Counted from the first letter of the stretch, positions 45,938-57,037 are shown. The stretch is DNA of 64,000 nt from Oligoflexus tunisiensis (GCF_001748245.1 NZ_BDFO01000001.1:622828-686827), one strand, 5' to 3'. Made by a program: numbers and translations. The notes: a model not told the origin generated them from the sequence alone.

Positions 45938-46069
45938 GAAACGCGGGCTCCTTGGTAATCCGGAATAAAGGGCAGCAAGTGTTAACATTCTGGCTGGGAA
46001 TAGTCAAGTTTCTGGATTTCCAGGCGAACTTCCAGTAAAACCGGACCGATAACCTTAACTGAGACGGAC

Positions 46070-48613
46070 ATGTCTGCATTTCCCATCGACCCATTTCTCA
46101 ATGATATCGCCGCCGCCCTGCAGAGGAATCCGGCCGTTCTCTTGAAAGCCGAGCCAGGGGCCGGGAAAACCACAAGGGTTCCCCAGGCTCTTCTGCAAAA
46201 GTTTCAACGCATCCTCGTGGTCCAGCCCAGGCGTCTGGCGGCAAAGCTGGCGGCCGAATGGGTGGCGGAACAGTCCGGCAGTCCCTGTGGGCAAACGGTC
46301 GGCTATCAGATTCGATTGGAAAATAAAAGCTCGCCGGCCACGCGGCTCCTGTTTGTGACGGAAGGGGTTTTGACCCGTAAACTTCTGCAGGATCCCGAGT
46401 TGCGGGACTTTGATGTTGTGGTCCTCGATGAGTTTCATGAGCGGCATATCCATACGGATATTGCGCTGGCTCTGTTGCGTGGTTTGCAATCACGTCGCTC
46501 TGATCTCCGACTGCTCATCATGTCAGCGACGCTCGATACGAGCATGCTGGAACAGTATCTGGATGGGGCTCAGGTCTTCAATGTTCCCGGGCGCACATAT
46601 CCTGTGGCTTTGGACTATTTGCCCGGCGGCAGTCAAACGTCCCTGGAGGAGCAGGTTTTTCAAGCGACGGCGCGCATTCTGGACGATGAACGCTGCGGAG
46701 GCAATGTTCTGATTTTTTTGAGCGGCCTTGCCGAAATTCAGCGTTGCACGGAACGGCTTAAAAATGGGCTGGGCATGCGGGCGGATTGGATTCCTTTGAC
46801 AGCTGATCTTGCGGGCAATTATCGGCTGCTGCTGCAAAATCCCGGAGTGCCGAAGGTGGTATTGGCGACCAACGTGGCTGAAACTTCGGTCACGCTCCCT
46901 GGCATTCGCGGGGTGATCGATACGGGCAAGGCGAAAATTTCCGGTTATGCCCCGTGGAGCGGTCTGCCAACTCTTGAAACCCAGAGGGTGAGCCAGGCGT
47001 CCTGCATTCAACGGATGGGACGCGCGGGCCGTATTGCGCCGGGCGTTTGCTATCGACTGTTCAGCGCGATGGATTTCAATGGGCGCCCGAAATTTACCGA
47101 GCCCGAAATCAAACGCATTGACCTTTGCCAGACGCTCCTGGAAATTCAGGCGATTCTTCCCCACGAGAAAAAAGCCTGGGAAACCCTGCCGTGGTTTGAG
47201 GCGCCGGATGAAGACATTCTGCAGCATAACCTTCAGCTTTTGACGTCCCTCGGCGCGTTGGATAAGGACGGCCAGCTGACGGCGGATGGTCGATTCATGG
47301 CGGAGTTTCCGCTGCATCCGCGCCTCGGTCGCATCATAATCGCTGGGAAAAACCAGGGGATTCCGGGTGCGGCATTGCTGGCGGCGCTTATGATCAGTGA
47401 GGGCATGCTGCTGCGTGGGGACGAAGCCGCGCGGGATCATTTGGAATGTGATGTCACGTATCAGATGGAGCTCTTTTTGCAATGCGTTCTGAAAAAACCA
47501 GTTGCCCGACGCGATCTGGATTTTGTGAAGATGCAGAGGCTCCGTCAGCTCTATGAAAATTTGCGGCGGAGCTGTGAAGCGGAGACTTTGCAGGAGCTGG
47601 GGCCTTTGGATGGTCCCAGCATCAGGCGGGCGATCTTTGCCGGATTTGCCGATCGGGTGGCGAAGTATCGACCGGCGGCGAGTCAGGCGGGGCATAGAAA
47701 GCAGCGGCATTTTAATTTCTGCCTGGGGCGTGGTGCGGTTCTGAATGAGTCGTCGGTGGTGCGGGATCGCGAGTGGCTGGTGGCCATCGACGCGCGGGAA
47801 ACTCTGAGTGAAGAGGCGGATACGCAGCGCGGCCGTATCTTTGTGGCTTCGGCTGTGGAGACCGAGTGGTTGAAGGAGGATCCCTTTCATCTCGTGCAGA
47901 ACGCGCTGGATATTCGACTGGATGAGAAGACCGGGCGGGCCCGCAAAGTGACGAGTTTGAATTACGGTCGGCTCGTGTTGGAAGAAGTGCTGGAGCAGGC
48001 GGATGCGGCCGCGATTGAGGAGCTGCTGCTGACGACGGTGAAACAGCGCTGGCCGGAGGCGTTTCCGGATCTGACGGAATTTCTTGCGTATCATAAGAAG
48101 GTGGAGCTTTTGGATCGGCATCAGTTCGCGCATAAATTGCCCCGGTTTGAAGGGGATATGCTGGATCTTTTGCTGGCGCATCTTTGCGAGGGGGCCCGGT
48201 CTTTGGCTGATGTGGCCAGTCGCAGCCTGCGACGGGCGATTGAGGAGCAGCTGGATTATGAGGATATTGTGCTCCTCCAGCGGCAGTGTCCGGATCAGAT
48301 TACGATGAAAAATGGGAAAAAGTTTCGCATTCATTATGAGGATCCCGGGGAGCCCTGGATTGAGGGTCGCATTCAGGAATTTTTCGGACAGCCCGCCACG
48401 CCGCGGATTTGTTCGGACCGGGCGCCTCTATTGCTGAAGCTTCTGGCTCCCAGCCGACGTCCGGCGCAGATTACGCAGGATCTCGCTGGTTTTTGGCAGG
48501 GGAGTTATCATGAGGTGAAGAAGGAGCTGAAAAGGCGGTATCCCAAGCATGCCTGGCCGGAGGATCCGGTGAGTGAGAAGCCCGATGAGCGCCGACCGCG
48601 CCCATCATCCTAG
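46070..48613 (+). CDS. hrpB: ATP-dependent helicase HrpB
   Basis: The protein has 847 residues. DEAH/RHA-type helicase: Walker A AEPGAGKT (28-35), DEFHERH as motif II, SATLD as motif [16 protein letters not shown] and the QRMGRAGR motif VI. The HA2 region and the HrpB-specific C-terminal domain ([24 protein letters not shown] in part) follow, with the usual PKHAWPEDP ending. RNA or nucleoprotein remodelling is presumed; the bacterial role is unsettled. Confidence 0.95.
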   Translation: MSAFPIDPFLNDIAAALQRNPAVLLKAEPGAGKTTRVPQALLQKFQRILVVQPRRLAAKLAAEWVAEQSGSPCGQTVGYQIRLENKSSPATRLLFVTEGVLTRKLLQDPELRDFDVVVLDEFHERHIHTDIALALLRGLQSRRSDLRLLIMSATLDTSMLEQYLDGAQVFNVPGRTYPVALDYLPGGSQTSLEEQVFQATARILDDERCGGNVLIFLSGLAEIQRCTERLKNGLGMRADWIPLTADLAGNYRLLLQNPGVPKVVLATNVAETSVTLPGIRGVIDTGKAKISGYAPWSGLPTLETQRVSQASCIQRMGRAGRIAPGVCYRLFSAMDFNGRPKFTEPEIKRIDLCQTLLEIQAILPHEKKAWETLPWFEAPDEDILQHNLQLLTSLGALDKDGQLTADGRFMAEFPLHPRLGRIIIAGKNQGIPGAALLAALMISEGMLLRGDEAARDHLECDVTYQMELFLQCVLKKPVARRDLDFVKMQRLRQLYENLRRSCEAETLQELGPLDGPSIRRAIFAGFADRVAKYRPAASQAGHRKQRHFNFCLGRGAVLNESSVVRDREWLVAIDARETLSEEADTQRGRIFVASAVETEWLKEDPFHLVQNALDIRLDEKTGRARKVTSLNYGRLVLEEVLEQADAAAIEELLLTTVKQRWPEAFPDLTEFLAYHKKVELLDRHQFAHKLPRFEGDMLDLLLAHLCEGARSLADVASRSLRRAIEEQLDYEDIVLLQRQCPDQITMKNGKKFRIHYEDPGEPWIEGRIQEFFGQPATPRICSDRAPLLLKLLAPSRRPAQITQDLAGFWQGSYHEVKKELKRRYPKHAWPEDPVSEKPDERRPRPSS

Positions 48614-48710
48614 CCCTCCTGCGGAAGGTAACGTTCTTTCTCTTAAGCCGGCCGCGCATCGACCTGGCCCTCCTGCGGAGGGTAACGTACTTTCCCGCAT
48701 GCCGGCCGCG
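48612..48710 (+). repeat. Two-copy tandem repeat between hrpB and metG
   Basis: Two 45-base copies (48612-48656 and 48666-48710) repeat at 54-base period, sharing GCCCTCCTGCGGA, GGTAACGT and GCCGGCCGCG. A partial third end (GCCGACCGCGCCCAT) lies just upstream in the last codons of hrpB. Both copies keep one reading frame open (PPAEGNVLS twice), but no start with a ribosome site is seen. It may belong to a dispersed repeat family. Confidence 0.7.
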
Positions 48711-48842
48711 TGGACCCTTCGGCTGAGGACGAACCATGCGCAGGTGGGCCTGGCACTTCGCTTGATATTCCTCTATAGTAGCCGCCTGGCCGCAGGACTT
48801 GTGTGGCGATGTGGCATATATGCTGGAAGGAGAGGTTTCGAA

Positions 48843-50852
48843 ATGTCCGGAAAACGCAAAATAGTTATCACAGCGGCGCTTCCCTACGCGAATGGCCCGG
48901 TTCATATCGGTCATTTGGTGGAACATTGCATGGTTGATTTCTGGGCGCGTTTTCAACGCATGCGGGGCCATGACTGCTATTACATCTGTGCCGATGACAC
49001 TCACGGAACGCCGGTGATGGTCAACGCCCGCAAGCAGGGCGTGACGCCTGAGCAGCTGGTCGAGACTGCGCGTGTCGAACACGTGCGTGACCTTAACGGT
49101 TTTGAAATCGTCTACGACAACTATGGCTCGACCAACAGTCCCTCGAACAAGAGGATCTCGGATCGCATTTTCACGGCCTTGAAGGAAAAGGGTCATATTG
49201 AAACCAAAACCCTACAACAGGCCTACTGCGAATTCGATAAGATGTTCCTGCCGGACCGTTTTGTCAAAGGCACCTGCCCACGCTGCGGCGCACCGGATCA
49301 GTACGGCGACGGCTGTGAAAACTGCAGTGCGGTCTATGCAACCGAGGAACTGAAAAACCCGCGGTGCGTGCTCTGCGGTAATCCCCCTGTGCAGAAAGCC
49401 AGCGAGAACGTCTTTGTCAAACTCAACGACTTCAAAAGCTTTCTGAAGGAATGGGTGCCCGAACACACTGGCCCGGAAATCGCCAAGAAACTCAACGAGT
49501 GGCTGAAGGATGACCTGCAGTCCTGGTGCATTTCCCGCGATAAACCTTACTTCGGTTTCGAGATTCCCGGTTATCCCGACAAGTATTTTTACGTCTGGTT
49601 CGATGCACCCATCGGTTACCTGGCCTCGCTCGATGATTATGCGCGGGCGCGGGGCAAAACCTTTGAAGACTACTGGAACAGTCACGAAATTTTCCACTGC
49701 ATTGGCAAGGACATCATCTATCATCACAGCCTCTTCTGGCCTGCGATGCTGAAAGCGGCCGGGCTGAATACACCGACCCAGGTGATGGTCCACGGCATGC
49801 TCCAGGTCAACGGCGCGAAGATGAGCAAGTCGCGCGGCACCAATATTTCGGCAGGGACTTACCTGAAGCACCTGGATCCGAACTATCTGCGCTATTACCT
49901 CGCCTGCAAAATGTCCTCGTCGATCGATGACTTCGATCTGAATTTTGAGGACTTTGTTTCACGCGTGAATTCGGACCTGATCGGCAAGATCACCAACGTG
50001 GCCTCGCGCGGGGCGCAGATGCTGCAAAAGCTGGGCGGGAAAATGGGCGAACTGTCCGAGGAAGGCCGGACGCTTGTGACCCAGGCCCAGGATTTGAGCG
50101 AGCAGATTGCCACCCATTATGAAGAACGCGATTTCGCCAAGGCCATCATCGCCATCCGCGGAATTGCGGATGAGGCGAACAAATATTTCGACAAGCATGA
50201 GCCATGGAAGCTTGTGAAAACCGATGCGGCGGCCACGATCGAGATCCTGACCGGGATCCTGAACCTGTTCCGTATCATGACGGTTTACCTGAAACCGGTT
50301 CTCCCCGGCTATGCCGCGAAAGTGGAACGCCTCTTCCAGGAGGACCCTTACACCTGGACCAGTGCCCAGCAGATTCTGGAATTCCACGAGATTTCCCCGT
50401 ATGAGCATCTCGCCAAACGGGTGGAGATGGCTCAGGTTCAAAGCATGCTGGAGGAGGCCAAAGCCCTGGCCGCCGCTTCCATGGAAAAGACCGCCCCCTC
50501 CGGTGAGGCGGCATTAAACCTTGCACCCACCATTGGGATCGAGGATTTCCAAAAGATCGATCTGCGGGTCGTGAAAATCATCGACGCCAAACACGTGGAA
50601 GGGGCCGGCAAACTTTTGCAATTGACCCTGGACCTGGGCGGTGGCGTGACGCGGAATGTCTTTTCCGGCATTAAATCCACCTATAAGCCCGAGGAACTCG
50701 TCGGCAAACTCACGGTGATGGTGGCGAACCTGGCCCCAAGGAAGATGAAGTTCGGTGTGAGCGAAGGCATGGTCCTGGCCTCGGGAGATGGAGACAAACT
50801 GGCTCTGCTCTTCCCCGATAAAAACGCCGTTCCCGGCCAACGCATCAGCTGA
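48843..50852 (+). CDS. metG: Methionyl-tRNA synthetase
   Basis: The protein has 669 residues. The ATG at 48843 gives the canonical start and has GGAAGGAGAGG just upstream; an open frame extends further up through the tandem repeat but is not coding. HIGH motif HIGH (21-24), zinc knuckle CPRC...CENC with CVLCG, KMSKS as KMSKSRG, and a C-terminal tRNA-binding OB domain (about 565-669, starting [14 protein letters not shown]). Charges tRNA-Met and initiator tRNA. Confidence 0.97.
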   Translation: MSGKRKIVITAALPYANGPVHIGHLVEHCMVDFWARFQRMRGHDCYYICADDTHGTPVMVNARKQGVTPEQLVETARVEHVRDLNGFEIVYDNYGSTNSPSNKRISDRIFTALKEKGHIETKTLQQAYCEFDKMFLPDRFVKGTCPRCGAPDQYGDGCENCSAVYATEELKNPRCVLCGNPPVQKASENVFVKLNDFKSFLKEWVPEHTGPEIAKKLNEWLKDDLQSWCISRDKPYFGFEIPGYPDKYFYVWFDAPIGYLASLDDYARARGKTFEDYWNSHEIFHCIGKDIIYHHSLFWPAMLKAAGLNTPTQVMVHGMLQVNGAKMSKSRGTNISAGTYLKHLDPNYLRYYLACKMSSSIDDFDLNFEDFVSRVNSDLIGKITNVASRGAQMLQKLGGKMGELSEEGRTLVTQAQDLSEQIATHYEERDFAKAIIAIRGIADEANKYFDKHEPWKLVKTDAAATIEILTGILNLFRIMTVYLKPVLPGYAAKVERLFQEDPYTWTSAQQILEFHEISPYEHLAKRVEMAQVQSMLEEAKALAAASMEKTAPSGEAALNLAPTIGIEDFQKIDLRVVKIIDAKHVEGAGKLLQLTLDLGGGVTRNVFSGIKSTYKPEELVGKLTVMVANLAPRKMKFGVSEGMVLASGDGDKLALLFPDKNAVPGQRIS

Positions 50853-50867
50853 ACGGAAGGGTGAGCC

Positions 50868-51680
50868 ATGGACCTGCGACGCTTTCTGGAGCTGAACGAA
50901 GCCATGGCTCTGCGCGAACTGCTCGATCAGATTCTGCGGGTCGAGGCCGCCTGGGATGATGAAGTCGGTCGGCATGAGGCCCTGCAAAAACTCTTTGAAC
51001 TTCTGGATGGCGCAGCTTTGCATCGTGGTCCCACGCTGCGAAGCCTGGCCTCATTAAGACAACGCATTCCGGACAAGCCCACATTCCATCAGTTCATGAG
51101 CCTCGTCGTTCCCATCGAACGGCAGCACAGTCGTGCCATCGCCGATGGTGATTTTCCGGTGGCCAGCGAGGATCGCGCCGAACCCAGGGCGGCCCAACTT
51201 ATGCCGCTTGTGCTGGTTCTGGATAATCTGCGATCCGCTTTCAATTTGGGCTCCATCTGGCGTTTGGCGGAATGCCTGGGCGTCAGTAAATTGCATCTGA
51301 CCGGCTACACGGCGACACCGGATCAGGCCAAGGTCAGCCGTGCGTCCTTGGGAACGGAGCAGCTGGTGGAATGGGAATGGCATGCGCATCGTGAAGCCTG
51401 CCTCGAAACCTTGCGCAAGGAAGGTTATGCGCTCTATGCTTTGGAAACCAGCCCTTCAGCGGTGCGCCTTGAAGCCTTTGCCTTTCCGCAGCAGAAGACC
51501 GCTCTTCTGCTCGGCAATGAACGCTATGGTTTTGAATCCGATCTTCTGAAAACCTGCGATGCGGTGCTGGAAATCTCCTGCTGGGGGCGCAAGAATTCCC
51601 TGAATGTTGCGGTCGCCGCTGGCATCGCGGTTCATGAGATCCGGCGCCAGTGGCTGACCTCTGGATTTTTAAAGCCCTGA
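50868..51680 (+). CDS. SpoU/TrmH-family RNA 2'-O-methyltransferase
   Basis: The protein has 270 residues. SPOUT motifs 1-3 are VLDNLRSAFNLGSIWR, LLLGNERYGF and NSLNVAVAAGIAVHE, including the trefoil-knot Asn, Glu and Ser. An N-terminal helical extension of about 110 residues precedes them. Starts 15 bases after metG, so both make one transcript. Target (tRNA or rRNA ribose) unknown. Confidence 0.9.
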   Translation: MDLRRFLELNEAMALRELLDQILRVEAAWDDEVGRHEALQKLFELLDGAALHRGPTLRSLASLRQRIPDKPTFHQFMSLVVPIERQHSRAIADGDFPVASEDRAEPRAAQLMPLVLVLDNLRSAFNLGSIWRLAECLGVSKLHLTGYTATPDQAKVSRASLGTEQLVEWEWHAHREACLETLRKEGYALYALETSPSAVRLEAFAFPQQKTALLLGNERYGFESDLLKTCDAVLEISCWGRKNSLNVAVAAGIAVHEIRRQWLTSGFLKP

Positions 51681-51684
51681 AACC

Positions 51685-53217
51685 TCATTTCACTTTTTCA
51701 ACCGACTCCGTGGGCGTCGCGGAGCGTGCGATTGTGGAAAAGCCTTCCTGCCGATCCCCCGACGCGAGTATGGATCGCAGTTCAATGGCGATCTCACCCG
51801 GCTGCGGTCCACGCTTTTCCGCGAAATCCACGGTATTGGACGCCAGCTCCGCATAACCGGCACTGGCTTTCTGCAGTGCGCGCTCCAGGCGTTTGCTCAG
51901 ATCATACTTTTCCCGGCTGGTTTCCGCGACCCGATCCGCATCACGCAAATCAAAAGTGGCGAGACTTTCCGCGCGCATCGCATCGAGGAGTTTATCAAAC
52001 TGCTCCTGGGCATCGGCATCCAGATCCGCCCACTTATGATGCTTAAGACCCTGGCGATTGCCGATCCATATGCGCCCCATGATGCCAAAGTTGCTTTCAT
52101 CGGAGCTGGGCAGATCCTCCATGACCAGCACGGGATAAACGCGGGTCGGGAAACTGCGATTGAGGAGTTCATAAACGAGCGTTCCATCCGTACGATAGCG
52201 GACGGCCGCTGTCATATTGCCAAAGGGAAAATACGGGGCCATGGAATTTTTCGCACCGTTCACCACGCGCAGACGGGACTTTTGATTCAGAGCCAGCTTG
52301 CTGGCCATGCGCGGCTGCGGCTTGCGTTTGAAGGTGGTCATGAGTTCCCGAATCTGGTCGATGCCGATCACCACATTCAAGGCGCTGCCCTCGGTATAAC
52401 CTGCATGATAAACGCCGACCAGTTCGAATTCCCCGGTTTTGCAGGATACGGCAAATACCGGCGACCCTGAATTCCCGGGTGAAAGCAGGGCATCGATCAC
52501 AAAATCAACGTGGTCCCACTCCTTGTATTCATCATGATCGTAGGCGGCAATCACCTTGCCGGCATTCGTGGCTTTGAACACACCCAAAGGAAAACCGCGC
52601 ACGTCGACGACATTGCGCTCCTTCAGACCCGAACTGTGCCCAATCTTCCAGGGCAGGACCGGCAGATCCTCCTTGGTCTTCAGAATGGTGATATCGAGCT
52701 GGGGATCGGATACCACTCGCGTCAACTGAATATCATCACGATCAAAACTGTCGCTTTCATCATCCACAATCTTCACCGAATCCGACACGCGTTTGCAGCC
52801 GGCCGGCACATCGTCAGCTGGATTCTGCTCGTCGGTGACCACGGGCCAGTCGGCGACGTGCTCGTTGGTCATGATATAGGTTTCCCCGCCCTGGGTCCTG
52901 TAGGCGAAGGCTGTCCCGTGACCCACGACCTTGCGTTTTTTCCGGCGCAAATTCCCATCGGGTCCATAGGAAGGGCATTCATAGGTCGCCAGGGTGCGAA
53001 TGCAAAAGGTATAGGACGGCAGCCGTTGCTCCAATTCCCGCGCCTTGGGGTTCAGGGCCGAGAGATCATCCGCATATTCATTGGTGCAGTATGGCCCCGG
53101 CGCCAGGGCCCCTTCCGGCTTAACCGCGGCCTTCGACTGCAGGCCTTCGACCGCAGCCAGGGAAAGACCGGGAATGAGAAAAGACAGAACACAGACCCAT
53201 TGCCCATATGTTGACAT
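51685..53217 (-). CDS. Exported trypsin-like serine protease
   Basis: The protein has 510 residues from the ATG at 53217 (GAGGAG 6 bases before). Signal peptide 1-21. Catalytic triad: H120 in TNEHVA, D175 in QLDITILK, S250 in SPGNSGSPVF. Six cysteines in the first half allow disulfides. A C-terminal part of about 230 residues has no recognised domain and ends in helical, charged sequence (SREKYDLSKRLERALQKA). No PDZ domain, so it is not a DegP type. Periplasmic or secreted. Confidence 0.88.
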   Translation of the reverse strand: MSTYGQWVCVLSFLIPGLSLAAVEGLQSKAAVKPEGALAPGPYCTNEYADDLSALNPKARELEQRLPSYTFCIRTLATYECPSYGPDGNLRRKKRKVVGHGTAFAYRTQGGETYIMTNEHVADWPVVTDEQNPADDVPAGCKRVSDSVKIVDDESDSFDRDDIQLTRVVSDPQLDITILKTKEDLPVLPWKIGHSSGLKERNVVDVRGFPLGVFKATNAGKVIAAYDHDEYKEWDHVDFVIDALLSPGNSGSPVFAVSCKTGEFELVGVYHAGYTEGSALNVVIGIDQIRELMTTFKRKPQPRMASKLALNQKSRLRVVNGAKNSMAPYFPFGNMTAAVRYRTDGTLVYELLNRSFPTRVYPVLVMEDLPSSDESNFGIMGRIWIGNRQGLKHHKWADLDADAQEQFDKLLDAMRAESLATFDLRDADRVAETSREKYDLSKRLERALQKASAGYAELASNTVDFAEKRGPQPGEIAIELRSILASGDRQEGFSTIARSATPTESVEKVK

Positions 53218-53400
53218 GTTTTTCTCCTCGCGCATGGCATCATCGAGTCGCTCAGCGATGACTTTCCTTTATACCACAGCCGGAGACCCAAGGCTGGCTT
53301 CGTTGGTCGAGCCTTGCCAATTGGACTTGGTTTCCCGGCCTTGTCAAAGTCATGAAAAGCGGCTAGACAGGGAGTTCTCCGCCGTTGAGGAACTGTACCC

Positions 53401-54006
53401 ATGAGTGATCGTATTCGCCGTCTCGCCTCGTTTGTGCGTCCGCACAGCGTTCTTTATGATCTTTGCTGTGATCATGGTTATATTGGGTTGACTGCCTGGG
53501 ATCAAAAGCCTCTGGCCGGTCTGGTCTTCGTGGATCAAAGCCCCAATGCTTTGCGCGCGGTTCATGAGGCGTTGAAGGCGCGCGCACTCACCGATGATCC
53601 ACGCGTCCAGGTGATCAACGGTCCTGCGGAAAAAATCAAACTGGATGCAAGGCCGAGCGATCTGGTGATGGCTGGCGTGGGCATACGCACGATCGTAACC
53701 ATCATCCGCGCGCTGTTTTCTGAGGGCCTCGGTCCCCATCGTCTGATCATCTGTCCGGAAAAAAACTCACTCGAACTGCGAAGTTTTTTGCTGACACAGA
53801 CCCTGGGTCTGGTGGCTGAGGATGTGGTGATGGAAGCGGAGCGCTTTCGCGAGATCATCGTTCTGGAAGAAAAGGGTGGACCCATTCACCTTTTGGGTGA
53901 AGGTTACGCGAATCGACAGGATCCTCACGTCCAGAATTTCGTCGTATCGCTGCGTGCCTGGTACGCGGCGGTTACGAAAAACAGAGAAGCCCGTCCAGCC
54001 CCTTGA
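53401..54006 (+). CDS. TrmK-like tRNA methyltransferase family protein
   Basis: The protein has 201 residues. SAM-binding motif LYDLCCDHGYIG (18-29), then GLVFVDQSPNALRAV and a MAGVGIRTIV segment in place of the usual MAGMGG, and PEKNSLELR. The family (TrmK, DUF633) makes m1A22 in tRNA of Gram-positive bacteria; members elsewhere are less studied. The usual partner (NIF3/DUF34 gene) is absent. Confidence 0.82.
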   Translation: MSDRIRRLASFVRPHSVLYDLCCDHGYIGLTAWDQKPLAGLVFVDQSPNALRAVHEALKARALTDDPRVQVINGPAEKIKLDARPSDLVMAGVGIRTIVTIIRALFSEGLGPHRLIICPEKNSLELRSFLLTQTLGLVAEDVVMEAERFREIIVLEEKGGPIHLLGEGYANRQDPHVQNFVVSLRAWYAAVTKNREARPAP

Positions 54007-54042
54007 AGCGGGGCCTTACCGTAATTTATTCTGCGCCATCGC

Positions 54043-54282
54043 TCATTCCGCCGGCGCTTCAGAAGCCTTGTTTCCATCCTTGGAGGTGTCGAACGCATCA
54101 TAGACCTGCGAGTTCAGGCCACCGACATAGCTCATCGATCGGGTGATGCCAATGATGGCACCCAAAATGATAATCACGGCCAGACCCATGGCGATCAACC
54201 CGCGGCGACGTCCCGCGGCCCCAAAATGCTTCTCGTAACGGTCATCGTTCAGATCGGCTGACGGTTTGGATTCGGGTTGCAT
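54043..54282 (-). CDS. Small single-pass membrane protein
   Basis: The protein has 79 residues from the ATG at 54282 (GGGAGG 8 bases before). A basic stretch (AAGRRRG) precedes one membrane helix (LIAMGLAVIIILGAIIGI), so the N-terminus is cytoplasmic. The C-terminal 30 residues are polar. No family recognised. Confidence 0.6.
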   Translation of the reverse strand: MQPESKPSADLNDDRYEKHFGAAGRRRGLIAMGLAVIIILGAIIGITRSMSYVGGLNSQVYDAFDTSKDGNKASEAPAE

Positions 54283-54492
54283 ACGCAAGCCCTCCCAAAA
54301 AATGTTGTTGGTTCCCGTACTCTGTATCGGTGATGAATATGCAGAAAGTGAAGAAACGCTATTTTTTGGTAAAATTTCGGAGGGATAAGCGGGGTAATTT
54401 CCCGTCACGGGCTTATGCAAAAAAGTTCAGCCATAACCGGGACTCATGAGCGAGCCCCAGGCCATGCTGTAAAATCAAGGGGTTGGAATTGG

Positions 54493-55902
54493 CTACTTGA
54501 GGAGCAGACGGAGGATCTTTTCCTTGGAAGGAATCCAGGGAAAGTAACGCACCGGCAGATCCAGGCCGGTTCCATTCACCAGCACAGCTTTCCTGTGAGA
54601 GAAGGCATCAAAGGAATACTTCCCGTGATAGGCGCCGGTGCCACTGGCTCCCACCCCACCAAAGGGCAGCTTGGGATTGGCCAGATGCATAAGCGTATCG
54701 TTGATGCAGCCGCCGCCAAAGCTCACCGACCTGATGATGTTCTGATGTTCCCGCTTGTCGCCCGAGAAAAGATAGAGGGCGAGCGGTTTTTCAAAGCCCT
54801 GAATATATTTTTTCGCGTGCTCCAAATCCTTGACCGGAATGATCGGCAGAACGGGACCGAAAATTTCCTCCTGCATGACCGGATCATGCACCTGAACACC
54901 GGTCATGAGCGTCGGTTCAATCAGCAGCTGACCGGCATCCATGCGCCCCCCGAAGTTGACCTTGCCGGGTTCGATCAGGCGGGTGAGGCGCTGGAAATGG
55001 CGTTCATTGATGATGCGAGGCAGCTGTTCATTCCTCAAAGGATCGCTGCCAAAACGCAGGGTAATTTCCCGGCGCAGAGCTTCGATCAGGGCATCATGAA
55101 TCGCGTCCTCCACCAGGACATAATCAGGGGCCACACAGGTCTGTCCGGCATTCAGGAATTTGCCGAAGACGATCCGCCGCGCGGCGACGTCCAAATTTGC
55201 ATTCCGGGTGACCAGGCAGGGACTTTTGCCGCCCAGCTCCAGCGTGCAAGGGGTCAGGTGTTTGGCTGCCGCCGCGGCCACCACCTTGCCGATGGCCGTG
55301 CTCCCGGTGAAGAAAATATGATCCCAGCGTTCGTCGAGGAGCTGCTGGCTGAGCTTCACCCCGCCGTTCATCACGTGGATGAATTCCGGAGCGAAGCTTT
55401 CATTGATCATTTTTTCCAGAACGGCTGCCGTATGAGGAGCCAGCTCGGAAGGCTTGATAACGGCCACATTACCCGCGGCGATCGCCCCAATCAAAGGGGT
55501 GATGCAGAGCTGGTAAGGATAATTCCAGGGACTGATGATCAGCGTCCGTCCCAAAGGCTCAGACACAATGTGACTCCGGGCCGGCCAGACCGCCAAGGGA
55601 GATCCAACCCGCTGGGGCTTCATCCAGCGTTTCAGATGCTTCAGGGCATCCGAAATCTCCGCATAAGTAATCCCGATTTCGGCCAGGAAGGATTCCGTTT
55701 CGTGTTTACGCAGATCGTGGGCCAGAGCGTCCAGTATGGCTTTTTCATACTTTTGAGCCACCTGCAAAAGCTTCTGCAATTGCGCGTGTCGGAACTCATA
55801 GGAGCGCGTGGCACCCGATTGAAAATACTGGTCCTGACGCTTGATGAGTTCATCCAGCGTGAGGGTTGTGTCTGTGGTCGTGGCAGGGAGGGCGTGTGAC
55901 AT
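54493..55902 (-). CDS. Aldehyde dehydrogenase, class-3/fatty aldehyde type
   Basis: The protein has 469 residues. NAD(P)-dependent oxidation of aldehydes to acids. ISPWNYPY near residue 125, KPSELAPH for cofactor binding, FTGSTAIGK, general base E222 in LELGGKSP, nucleophile C256 in NAGQTCVAPDY, and EEIFGPVLP. The overall form matches the class 3 group (coniferyl, fatty and aromatic aldehyde dehydrogenases) rather than P5C dehydrogenase. No membrane tail. Confidence 0.93.
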   Translation of the reverse strand: MSHALPATTTDTTLTLDELIKRQDQYFQSGATRSYEFRHAQLQKLLQVAQKYEKAILDALAHDLRKHETESFLAEIGITYAEISDALKHLKRWMKPQRVGSPLAVWPARSHIVSEPLGRTLIISPWNYPYQLCITPLIGAIAAGNVAVIKPSELAPHTAAVLEKMINESFAPEFIHVMNGGVKLSQQLLDERWDHIFFTGSTAIGKVVAAAAAKHLTPCTLELGGKSPCLVTRNANLDVAARRIVFGKFLNAGQTCVAPDYVLVEDAIHDALIEALRREITLRFGSDPLRNEQLPRIINERHFQRLTRLIEPGKVNFGGRMDAGQLLIEPTLMTGVQVHDPVMQEEIFGPVLPIIPVKDLEHAKKYIQGFEKPLALYLFSGDKREHQNIIRSVSFGGGCINDTLMHLANPKLPFGGVGASGTGAYHGKYSFDAFSHRKAVLVNGTGLDLPVRYFPWIPSKEKILRLLLK

Positions 55903-55989
55903 ACGGTACTCGTTCTCTCATGAATGTCGGTCGTCCAAAGGGTCGAGCGGCCCCCACTCTAGCATGTACACGCCGGATCGAAAAGTGCC

Positions 55990-56742
55990 TTAAATCGGCA
56001 TGGGAATGTTCAAAGCCCGGAAAACTTGCCTGTTCTTGCGATGTTCGGTGTCTTCAATAAAAGAGAAGTACAGCTCCCGATCCTCGGCATGGATGTCGCA
56101 GATAGTGATGCCGTATCGTTTCAACTTCTTCTCAAAGTCGACTTCACAGCGGATCACCTTGCCGAGGCAGCGGATCGCCTGATCTTCGACGAAGAGCGTC
56201 AGTTCCAAAAGGGTCGACTCATGGAAGGGCACCCTGAACCCAGGAGGGCTTGCCAGAAGAAAGCCGGTCTTCGATACGTTGATCGTTTTCAAATGATAGG
56301 GTTCTTCCGACCCAAAGGTACGAGCTTCCACGCGCGTGGGTATTTCCGTATTAAAACGGGCAAAACGCACATGATACTGATGTCGATTGCTAAAGGACAC
56401 CTTGCGTTGCGAGGATTCCGGCAGTATGCGTTCGAAATTGACCTCCGGATCGGTGGTGATCAAACGAAAACGCTTGTAACCGGGCGGCAGATTTTTCTTG
56501 GGCACGATCTGATGCACGATCAGCGGAATCCGCTGATTGTCCCGATATTCGACCGTGACCATGGTGCCGACTTCGAGCGGATCGCTGGAGATGATGCCAA
56601 TATTGTGATGCGAGACTTCATAGAGGGCGTAGTCGACAGACTTCTCCCAGCCTGCAACTGACATCAGGCCGAAACCGATACTTTGTTGGGCGATTGCCTG
56701 GTCCAATACCTGTTCTTCTCCGATGAGTGCCGTGGCCGCCAT
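55990..56742 (-). CDS. PilZ-domain-like protein
   Basis: The protein has 250 residues, no signal peptide. The C-terminal half (about 115-225) has the PilZ order: an Arg-rich start (YHVRFARFNTEI), then INVSKTGFLL (the NxSxxG motif) and KVIRCEVDF strand. The N-terminal half (30-110) also looks like a degenerate PilZ or YcgR-N-type barrel (HNIGIISSDPLEVGTMVTVEY). A cyclic-di-GMP-reading or flagellar/motility role is possible; the RxxxR motif is not in its usual form, so binding is unsure. Confidence 0.7.
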   Translation of the reverse strand: MAATALIGEEQVLDQAIAQQSIGFGLMSVAGWEKSVDYALYEVSHHNIGIISSDPLEVGTMVTVEYRDNQRIPLIVHQIVPKKNLPPGYKRFRLITTDPEVNFERILPESSQRKVSFSNRHQYHVRFARFNTEIPTRVEARTFGSEEPYHLKTINVSKTGFLLASPPGFRVPFHESTLLELTLFVEDQAIRCLGKVIRCEVDFEKKLKRYGITICDIHAEDRELYFSFIEDTEHRKNRQVFRALNIPMPI

Positions 56743-56920
56743 AACTCTGTCTCCAAGACGAAATACCTCACGTTAAGACTATCGGCCGGGCTCTTGAGGA
56801 ATTGAACGATTTTTATAGCCTATGAAAAGAACAGGATCATTTTTTAAGCACAACGGAACTTTGCCCAGCATTTTCTGCGGTCAACCGTCACGACCTTGGT
56901 GTCAATCCTTACGTTTGGAA

Positions 56921-56956
56921 AAAATAAAAGACCGGGGAGGGGACTAAGTCCCCTCC
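56921..56956 (-). terminator. Intrinsic terminator on the minus strand
   Basis: 9-bp stem GGAGGGGAC/GTCCCCTCC (56936-56944 with 56948-56956) with a 3-base loop; on the minus strand followed by CCGGTC and TTTTATTTTTT. It lies 80 bases after the small hydrophilic gene. The remaining bases of 56743-57037 hold no other gene. Confidence 0.7.
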
Positions 56957-57037
56957 TTGTCTCGGTCCCATGACAGATCGAATGTTTTTAAGGACAGAGT
57001 GCCCATACAAGCCTGGATGACTGTATAGGTCCAGTCA

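Noticed and set aside
48573-48842. N-terminal extension of metG or a small gene through the tandem repeat
   Set aside because: The canonical MetG start at 48843 has its own ribosome site, and the extension lacks one and matches no MetG N-terminus.
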